This document shows positions 54,970 to 64,000 of a stretch of 64,000 bases of DNA, one piece after another; within the stretch, counting starts at the first letter, position 1; each line of letters starts with the position of its first letter. The DNA comes from Temnothorax longispinosus. Taxonomy: Eukaryota > Arthropoda > Insecta > Hymenoptera > Formicidae. The DNA lies in contig NC_092360.1 in the NCBI RefSeq assembly GCF_030848805.1, forward strand, positions 15,190,001-15,254,000. Direction: 5' to 3'. The translations under genes were made by a program, and so were the position numbers. The notes beneath the pieces were generated by a model, which saw nothing but the letters and a program-made list of their open reading frames with translations, ran no database searches and was not told the DNA's origin.

Positions 54970-57900
54970 TTTATAAATATCAATTTCGCGTTTATATATA
55001 AAAGGACCAAAATAAACCGCGAGGCAATCAACATTTTGCTTCGTTGTTAGATTGAATAATTTATTGTTGCGCGCGATCACTTTCTATTTATTTCAATATT
55101 GTTTTATTTGTTCTATTTACCACACGCAAATCTCAATCTGGATCAAATCTTTCTTCTACAAATTTCAAAAAAAAAAAATTAAAATGTATGAGACAATTCT
55201 CGTCGCTACAAAAATATTAAATTAACTCTATACCTACGTAATTTATTATGCAATTTAGAAAAGATAATTTTTATCAATAAATTTTATATTAATTTTACAC
55301 ATAAATTAGTACAATGCATAATAAATAAAATATAAATCGTTTTTAATGAATAAATCTATAATCTGATATCAAATTGTATTAATAAAAATTATTGTTTTCT
55401 CAACAAACAACTATTTTGAAAGCCATTTGCACTTCAATATAAGATTATCTTGTATAAAAGATTTTGGTTCCGACTAATTACCTGAAGTTTCTGCTTTGTT
55501 TTAAAGTCTATTTGTCGAAATAAAATTAGCACGAGTCCAAATAAAAAGGAACGAACAAGAAAATATAATTTTTGGCATGTTTTAATAATACAAAATATTA
55601 TGTTGTTACCTCAAGATTTAAGGTGAAAGATTTGTAATCCTACATGCAAACAATCATGAATTGATATTCGCAATGGACTTGATTCGTGACACTGCCGTAA
55701 TGAAGTTTCCACTCTAGCATTCGCGCGTTATTTAAGTTTACATAACGAACGTATTTCATTTGTCGGCGTGAGGGACTTATTGTATTATCCGAATAACGAG
55801 AAAAGTTTTCCAGCCGGAGTACGAGTTCGTATTTACGAATTCAAGTCGTGGATGACTGCGGTTTGTCTTGTTTAATCTTCGAATAAAGTTGTATCTGTAA
55901 ACGCGACGGCGCAGAGAAAGCTTAGATTGCGGAAATAAATGAATAGTTTGCATGTATGATCTCGTCTGCCATTTTCGTTATATTGCAAATACTTACTTAA
56001 CTTGAACGCATTTTCTGTAAAGCAGCGTAAACCAAAAAATATCAAAGTATAATGATATAATGATAATAAAATGTCTTACGTTATCTTCATTTATTTGATG
56101 AAGAAAATATTTAATAGCCACACAACAGAGAGATTACAATTTAATATATTTATGCAAATATAAAAATTAAATAATAAATTATTAAAATATTAACAGTAAA
56201 TATATTAAAATAAATTAATTAATAAACACATAAAAATTAATTAATAAATGTATTACAGTATATAAGATATTAATTAACATTTAAGAACTTTTAAAAATCA
56301 AATGTCTTTTATGTGTCATTCTACGGCGAGAATAAAAAATCGCGATGAGCAATTTGCAGCGTGAAAAAAATGTGATTTGATTGAAAAAATTCGCCACGGG
56401 TTACCAAAAATTCATATATCGACTGTGCAGGTGCGAAAAAAACAAACGCCTGTCATACGCAGATGGTGGAATTTGTAACATTAATCGTCATCGCATATTG
56501 ACGTGGAAGTTGCAAACCGCAGATAATTTGCAGCTCCCGGTTCTACAATATGAAAAAGAAATTCTATATAAAAGTTTAAACGCAAACTTTTGAATAAATA
56601 ACAATTTGTGTCAAGTATGAAAAAAATAACGATTTGTCACATGCAGCCGGTATAATTTGCAACAATTGTTAGAGTTTTGTTTATACATATCAGGACATTA
56701 AAACAAACTGTTGCAAAATATATACACGGAATCACGTTGCATTGTACAATCTTGCTATTTTGAAAAATAAATTGTAGTCCCTTTTCTGATTTTTAAAATT
56801 GATTAAAAAATAAAAATATTTATGACATTTACTAAAAACTGACTTATAATAATTATATTTAAGAGATCTAAAATTTAATGTATTGTCAGAAAAGTATTAC
56901 GTTAATATAAAAAATGTTAAAAAAATAATAATTTTTAAAATTTTACTATTGCATTTTTCAGCGTTTTTCACGTTTAATATTTATTAGTTACCTTTCTTCA
57001 ACGTTTATATGATATATATTATGGTAAATATTACTAATCTTAGGTGTTAGATGCTGTAAATAATCCATAGATATATAGATAGTATAAAAGGTCCTTACGT
57101 TATCCGATTATTGTAATAATTATAAGAAACTGGTATTATTAATCTGAAATGTCAATATCATTATGGCATTCATCATAATAGCACATCACCAGCGATTAAA
57201 ATAGCAAGATACAGAAACAAGATTGTATTGATCTCTTTGTAATTATTTTGCCTTTTTATGTGGTCATACATGGAGTTTGTATTACACATACTACGTATAT
57301 GTATACATACATATTTAAAAATGCGATTTGTATGAAAAATGAAGGGACAAAAGTGCGTGGATTTATCTTGGCAAATCAATTTTGAGCGAGTTTAACGTAC
57401 AGCAGCGAGCAAATCATTGTAACCAGCAGCTGTCCTTCTACAATGTTAGGGACAAATGAGAAAATGACGAAACACGTCTGATCGACCCAGATCGTAATGT
57501 GGGACAAGCGTTAATAAATAATCGCACCTCGGCTTGTGCAGATGGATTGGTATCACCATCGATCGCGACGCTTTATTATTTACGGTGTCATTCTAGAGCG
57601 GCGCACTTGCCAGCTCGCCCTTGCACGGCCGTATTATCTACGACAAGGACAAGGAGTAAAGTATAGCACGTCGCGACGCTACGACGAATCTGCGTCACAA
57701 TGCGTCGAAAAAAGTCGTCGCACTTACAGCTGAAATACAGAGAAATAACTAGAGAAAGAATCGAGTAATTCTATGACTATTGGAAGAAGTACATTAGCAT
57801 TGCTGCTAATTATAAAAATGAGAAATATAAGATTTAAACATTTGTTTGTAATAAGCAATGTAATGCATAATCCGCTGTTTTTTGACATTATATTGAGTTT

Positions 57901-58740
57901 TTAATGTATTTGATTTTTTTAAATTTAATTTTAAAGAGAGAGAGAAAGAGAGAGAGAGAGGGAGGAAGGGAGGGAGGGAAGGAGAGACTTTTCTCATCAT
58001 GTTTATCATTGAATACCCATGACTAAACGGACTGCAATCGCAGGACTCACACAATCTTCTTCGCTTTAAAATGATTAATTATAATTATTGCTTACGTTAG
58101 CGAACGAGTCAACGGCTTGACTTTCTGCATGCCGCGAACGTAGTATGCATGATAAGCGCTATAGTTTCACGCTATGCGCTATCACATCTGCAGGTTTGAT
58201 CACTAACCACATACAGATAGCCAGCCACTTTGCGACTAGCTTTTATAAATATCCGCATTTTCTTAAATTATTCTGTACGCTTTGGAAATAATGATGCAAA
58301 ATAACAATTGGATAAAATAAAACTTACGTACTTACAAATTTAAATTTATTATAATATATAATAATAATTATTTTTTTATTATTGTTTTTTATTATTTTTT
58401 TATTTGTTTCATGAATTGATTTTTTCTTGTTTTTTCTTATGTTTTGAAAGAATATAAAAGGAATATAATCTTTGTAGCCTCATAACGAATTCCTATTGAG
58501 AATTTTATCATATATAATAATTAAATTACAAAATTAAATTTTTTACACACATAATTTCTTTTATGTGTATATTTTTAATTAATTTAATTTTTTAATTTAC
58601 GATATAATCACGATAAACAGAAAAAACCGCTAATATTTTACCTAATTATCCATTGAAAAGTTTTGTTTGAAAAGGTGTCATGAATATATATACAGAGAAA
58701 ATATCATGCCAGTAACTTTTTCGGGGGAAAATTCTACTTC
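54970..58740. other. SLO2 intron, no recognised gene
   Basis: AT-rich. (GA)n at about 57937-57975. A GC-richer patch at 57480-57740 has an ORF without recognisable features. No pore or RCK exon of the channel was found. Confidence 0.6.
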
Positions 58741-58746
58741 TATCTT

Positions 58747-58749
<3 letters not shown>

Positions 58750-58797
<48 letters not shown>
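58750..58797. repeat. (AT)n microsatellite
   Basis: About 23 AT units, next to the perfect hairpin at 58812. Confidence 0.95.
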
Positions 58798-58800
<3 letters not shown>

Positions 58801-58811
58801 AATATATTATA

Positions 58812-58930
58812 GAAAAGCTGCTTAATATAAAATGTTGCATTAAGTAACAATTACACCTTTTACAGCTTTGACGTTTGTGCTGTCGCAGCACTTGTTACTT
58901 AATGCAACATTTTATATTAAGCAGCTTTTC
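58812..58930. mobile_element. 119-bp hairpin with perfect 39-bp arms
   Basis: Arms 58812-58850 and 58892-58930 are exact inverted copies (GAAAAGCTGCTTAATATAAA ... ), with a 41-bp loop. ATTATA flanks both sides and may be a target duplication. The lack of any mismatch suggests a recent insertion or gene conversion between arms. Confidence 0.8.
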
Positions 58931-61250
58931 TTATTATAGCGTCTAATTTTGGTTTCGTTAATCTAACTTTAGATATCATTGCAAACATTATATTTTTTAA
59001 ATTTGTATAATTAAAGATATAAATATTTTGATTGTGTTTATACGAGATCTTTACACATTAATTATTAATTATTATTACGATTGATATTATTCTGAATAAA
59101 CAGACGTTATCCGAATTTATTAATGGAATATCTGCTTACATGAATGTAATAAGCTTCCTTCTCAGAATTAATAGAGCAGGCATACAATTGAATTAATTTA
59201 CATAGGTCAAGTACATATTATATTAGTAATTTTGAAATCAAAATGACGTGTACATCTTTTTAGTATAAGTAATATTAAAACTTTTTTAAAAAATAAAATT
59301 GTATATATATGTATAGATGCTTAAAAATTGTACAGAGAGAGAGAGAGAGAGAAAGAGAGAAAGTTCTAAATTCTTTATTAGTATTAATTTAAAAAAAAAT
59401 ACATATTTTGAGGATCTTCAAAATTCTTCTCAATAAAATTTAAAAATTTATTCTGTTGAAATGAAGCAAAGCTCCGAGACACATTTTTTTAACGACTCTC
59501 TTTTAATGGACAGTAAAAAATTTATCTCGATTACGTCACTTGTTTCCATGAAATAATGTTCGATTGAATTGGAACCGTCACGTATACACATGGACGAGAT
59601 TCGTTAGTGAAAACGTTGCTAACAAACGACGGCGCTTGGATAGGGAACAATGAAAATTTTTAACGAAAATGCGTGACTTTATTATCCGTTCGTACGCGAA
59701 AACGCGGCGAATTGACGTACAGAAATGTTGAAAATAAAACGACGGTTTTACTCTCACAGTAATACTTTTCTCACACCTTTGGCGCTTTTTAGAGACGCGT
59801 TTAAATAATTGTAATTATAAAATTGTGTACCTGTAATACATTTATTAATTAATAAATAAATTTATATTAAATTATTATAAATTTCGGTAATCATAGATTT
59901 TAATTACCAAAAAGCGTATACATTTTTTAACTTATTAAAACATAGTCATAGAATAAAAGGATAATTGCTAATATTTAATAAATAATTTTAATAATATTTT
60001 TTCTTTAAAAACATAATACTATTTTTAAACTAACATTACTGTTGCAATAATTGAATAAAAATTTGGTAAAAGATGAATGCAGACATCATATCAATAACTC
60101 ATACAGAGTGTATATCATCAGAAAATAATAATTAAACAAAAAATGTTTTAATTTATATTAATAAATAGTAAACATTAATAAATAATGATAATTTGTTGTA
60201 TAATTATAAAAATAATTTATTGCATATTTATGAAATTATATTTTTAATAAATGACAAAAGTTGTAAGTCAATTTGATCATGCATAAAACATATTTGCAAT
60301 GAAATAGGCTGTGTATTTACGATACTATACATACGGTATTTAGTATCCTAGTGAAATATATAAAATAGCATCGATCCATTTGTTGTTAATTAACGTACGA
60401 TGGGGCACGCTCGACTGTCACGACACGTCGAACGGAAGCACGATGATGCGATGGCGTAGGTAGATAAAGGAAGGGAGGAAAAATGAACAAGGTGCACAAA
60501 TATATACATCGATATATAGATATAGAAACGGGGCCGCATGCATAATGGATAACAGGCCGTTTATAAACGCCGACTAGTTTATACTAGGCGATGGATTCTT
60601 CACAATATCGGGTTCAATCTCTTCCTTTTCTTGCACCGTGCGCCGTTACATCAATTTTGTTACGATCGAAGAATCGTTTTATCAAGGATGTCGTTTTATC
60701 TTGCTTCGAGTGGTCAGGCTAATTGTGCATTCGTTTCGTTACGGCGAGAGATTGCCGAATAAAAAATTGCTGATGAAAAGAAAGGTGCTTTTTATCGACT
60801 AACATAAATCTGTTTACTCAAATCAAAAGTCGACGTCGAATTGATTAAGAAGCAACCAAAAATCGTTATGCTAATTTCGATTGGTTTGTTGCTAATGAGT
60901 ATAGTCACGCTCTAATTGATTTAATAAAGAAAAATTTATTAATTGAAAATTTTGGATAAACTTCCGAAAATCACTCACGTCCTATTTATATATTCTTCGG
61001 TGAAAATGTTTTAAATAACCTTAAAATGAATATCGTTAAATGGACTTTTATTGACAAAAAAGTTTAAAGCCACATAATATCTGAAAAATCTTTTATTCAA
61101 AATTCTAATTAGCAATATTTAGCATAGGTACATAAAATATATAAAATAGATTATTAATGTTCACCTGTTTTGATGTTTGTATATATGTATTTTATTCAAA
61201 ATGTCTAGAATAACATTGAAAAATGCTTTATTATCAAAGTTAACAGTCCT
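58931..61250. other. SLO2 intron, no recognised gene
   Basis: AT-rich with (GA)n at 59335-59362. GC-richer patches at about 59560-59790 and 60380-60740 have no coding frame that I recognise. Confidence 0.6.
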
Positions 61251-61254
61251 TTTT

Positions 61255-61440
61255 TTAATATATATTGACTATATATGGTCATATATGATTATATGTATTT
61301 ACATATATATAATATCATTATATATGTTCATATATGATTATATATGATTATATATAATTATATATGATCATATAGAGACAAAATTAATATATAATTGCAT
61401 TATATATACTCATATATATATTTATATATAATTATATGTG
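61255..61440. repeat. ATATGATTATATATGGTC repeat, array 2
   Basis: Same unit type as 28530-28860 (TATATGGTCATATATGATTA), 32 kb away and directly before the Penelope-like motif. Confidence 0.7.
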
Positions 61441-61462
61441 TATATACAAAACTGATAAAGGA

Positions 61463-61573
61463 TGGCTATGAGAGTCAGACGCAGTTATCGGTGCGTAAAA
61501 GATCCAATTCACTGATTTATTCAACAGTGTATATATTAGTACGTTTTGGCTCGGGATTGAGCCATCTTCAGCA
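61463..61573 (-). mobile_element. Penelope-like element terminal motif, copy 2
   Basis: Read on the minus strand: CTGAAGATGGCTC, a short loop, GAGCCAAAACGTAC, then about 75 bp further GCGTCTGACTCTCATAGCC. The order and spacing match copy 1 at 6978-7092. Confidence 0.5.
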
Positions 61574-61964
61574 AAATATACAAAAATTAATTAATAATTG
61601 CTCTCTTTTTCCATTCTTATTCAGTGATTTTCACGATTAAAAGATCCAAAAACAACATTGACTATCGAATTGAATTAAGATAATGTGATGTCCAAAAGTC
61701 CTTGAAATGAATTTAAAGAACTATGTGTGTGTTGACGCATACCTTACAGCCAGCGTAGATTCAATCAAAAAATGAACATTGGACTGTCGAAATTAAATAA
61801 AAATATGTGTATATAATCTTTTTTTCCCGGAAAGGGATAATTTAACATATTAATTTTAACATAGTTCTTTTTATTAATCGGACGATGAGAAAGATCTTTG
61901 TATATTTAATTGATGCTTGGGTGGGCTCCGCTCCTCCCCCAACTCTATCTCTTAGAAATTTAAA

Positions 61965-62460
61965 TTAGTTAAAGTAGATGCCATTTTTGGTTGGGCTGGA
62001 TCTAACCAGCCGTTGGTAGCCTAATAATAATATTTTTTATGTAAATTTTATATACTGTTTCCAACTCTAAATAAATTGCGCGCCGACTATTTGTCAGTCT
62101 TAAAACACAGCCTTTTGTTGGAACAGTAAATTTACATACTTAAATCAATAATTGGTTTAAATTTTGACGTTAATAAGCATCTTTCTTTTTAAATCTTTAC
62201 AAAGAATTTATTGCAAAAAATATCATTCTAGCCAGAGTTCGAACCTGGACTTTTTTACAATCTGTGACTGGCGTCTTTACCAATTCACTGACAAGGCAAA
62301 AGTTAAATGAATTTTTTATTTAAGTATGTGGATTTACTGTTCCAACAAAAGGCTGTGTTTTACTGACAATGAGTTAGAAAAAGTAGATAAAATTTACACA
62401 GAAAATATTATTATTAAACTATCAAGATCTAATCTGACCTAAAGTGGCATCTTCTCTAAT
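61965..62460. mobile_element. Foldback with internal tRNA-like segment
   Basis: Outer arms (AATAATAATATTTT and ATGTAAATTTTAT words) and inner arms (ACAGCCTTTTGTTGGAACAG and its inverse) are inverted. The loop carries a minus-strand tRNA-like segment at 62226-62299 with box B CAGGTTCGAACTCTGG. Related to the insert at 7726-8205. Confidence 0.65.
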
Positions 62461-62463
62461 TAA

Positions 62464-63389
62464 CCCTCAGGGTACAGACTATAAAAAAGTTACGTTCCGT
62501 ACGGACATGGGTTAGTCTAACTCGGCGACTTTGATTGACTGTATATCGGGCTGTAATTTGTCAATTAAAACAAATTTTTTTTTTTTTGGATCGGAAATTT
62601 TCTCAAAAATACAATGGCGTTGATAGATTTATTACATTACTTGTTTAAACAAAGATACATTTGAAAATGTAAATCATTCTCCAAAAATTTTCATAAAAAT
62701 TAACTTTTTTTTTTAAATTGCATAACTTTATGAAAAAAAAGATATCGACATTTTTTAAGTCGCGTTTGAAAGCTAAAAAGTTGTTCTTTGAAATGGCTGA
62801 ATTTGTTTTTTGACCCATTCCAAAAAGTATATTTTTTTTAACTATGAAAATACCCGTTTTTTTGCGATAGCGATATAACGTTACTTGCTTGATTTATCGT
62901 AATAACGCAAAAAAAAATATCTTAAAGTAAAAATAGTTCTTTTGGATGTTGTTGATTAGTATAATATAAATAAATAACAAAAATTGAAATAATATTAACA
63001 TGCATGCATGGATACGTTATGCTGGTATGCTACAGAGCATCATTTTGAGATTAGAATGCACAAAAGTATATTAAAAATAGTAAATTATACATACCAGAAT
63101 ACAAAAAAAAACACTTTACTGCAGCAAATACTCGAAAAACACAATTTTTTTTTAACACGGATTTTGTAACGTTCCGTAAGGACTGGGTGTAGACTACCCG
63201 AGTTCAATTTTCAAAATCGTATAACTTGAGCATCAAGCGTAGACTGACGCTGCCCCTTGGCGCTCACATAGTAGCTACCTCAAAGATTTTTCCCCCCCCC
63301 GGTACGGACCCCCACCATTCACTTCCTTTGAAATGGCGCTACTTTCAAAATTCGCTCGGGTTACGCTAACCCAGTGCGTACCCTGAGGG
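62464..63389. mobile_element. piggyBac-type MITE, 926 bp
   Basis: Flanked by TTAA (62460-62463 and 63390-63393). Ends are CCCTCAGGGTAC and GTACCCTGAGGG. Further inverted words (GGGTTAG, GTAACGTTCCGTA-like) lie inside. No transposase frame was found. Confidence 0.8.
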
Positions 63390-63611
63390 TTAATATAAGA
63401 TTTATAGTATCAGTCCTGTTTTACGTATTAAAAAAGAATTATTTTTTAAGTCAATATATGGGCGATTTCTTTTTAATTAAATAATTAATGCATTCGTGTA
63501 TGTTTTTCTGCAAACTATGTAATAGAAAATAATAAGGATTTTATATAATATAATTAGAACACATTATGTGTTTGATAACAGTAAAACATATGTGTAATAA
63601 TCTATATTATA

Positions 63612-63839
63612 TCTATATACCTATATATATAATCAAATGTTCTCTGACTGACTGACTGACTCATCAATGCCCAGCCCAAACCTCTAAATCTAGAAACATG
63701 AAACTCTGGGAGTATATTCCTTTTAACGTAAGCACTCACTAAGAAGGGATTTCTGGAAATTCGAACCTAACAAGGTGAAAAGGAGTAAAATATGTTTTTA
63801 CGGATTTCTCGACGAGCAACGCCGGACAGCTCAAGCTAG

Positions 63840-63840
<1 letters not shown>
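63612..63840 (+). mobile_element. Short Helitron/Helentron-like element
   Basis: It begins near TATATATATAATCAAATGTT, followed by (GACT)n, and ends GCCGGACAGCTCAAGCTAGT (CTAGT at 63836-63840). The CTAG-type end preceded by a GC block resembles the end at 40678. It is flanked on the right by (AT)n. Confidence 0.5.

Positions 63841-63889
<49 letters not shown>
63841..63889. repeat. (AT)n microsatellite
   Basis: About 24 AT units immediately after the Helitron-like end, matching an AT-rich insertion target. Confidence 0.95.
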
Positions 63890-63892
<3 letters not shown>

Positions 63893-64000
63893 GGTCCGGA
63901 AGTATGTTCCGGGACTTTTATTTTTTTACATCGGTATATTCCAGGACATTTGGCAGTTTCCAGGACTGTCCTGGAAAAAATTCATGTCCTACGGCACGTT

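Overview
The window is AT-rich animal DNA and looks like an insect nuclear genome, probably a hymenopteran such as an ant. That is inferred from the insect-type transposon families and the GT-AG split gene; no taxonomic marker was seen. No prokaryotic gene, CRISPR array or complete virus was found.

One host gene can be read with confidence. Six exons on the + strand (13255-13334, 16376-16475, 18059-18257, 49519-49593, 51570-51653, 51731-51825) join without a frame break into 633 nt (211 codons). They encode the N-terminal flank, S1-S4 and the start of S5 of a SLO2/KCNT (Slack-type) sodium-activated potassium channel. The start codon, pore, RCK domains and 3' end lie outside the window, so nearly everything from 13255 onward is intron of this gene. 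The intron from 18258 to 49518 is 31.3 kb long and holds most of the mobile DNA.

The rest is layered transposable elements and inverted repeats. Region 1-5 kb: a tRNA-derived SINE split by a 1.05-kb CCC-ended element that carries a second copy of itself, then a 1.86-kb foldback element and a small palindrome. Region 7-15.8 kb: two-copy MITE families, a 2.57-kb CCCAGG element with a protein remnant, and channel exon A. Region 19-25 kb: a cysteine-cluster protein remnant, a long-arm element with a Tc1-like transposase start, and a GC-rich block. Region 26-33.3 kb: nested insertions in which a tandem repeat is split by a pogo-like element, itself split by another element holding a 90-bp coding-type minisatellite arranged as an inverted repeat. 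Region 33.3-41.3 kb: a second nest (MITE-like element, foldback and Helitron/Helentron-like element, LINE). The LINE is nearly complete, with one in-frame stop in ORF2. Region 42-46 kb: further copies of the families seen at the left end. Region 52-55 kb: stacked palindromes, a TTAA-flanked piggyBac-type MITE and another foldback. Region 58-64 kb: a perfect 39-bp-arm hairpin, a Penelope-like motif, a tRNA-containing foldback, a second TTAA element and a Helitron-like end.

The main cautions are these. Element borders come from reading inverted ends and flanking duplications by eye. Family names are given only where protein or termini support them. Several unrecognised ORFs and GC-richer islands are listed without a function.
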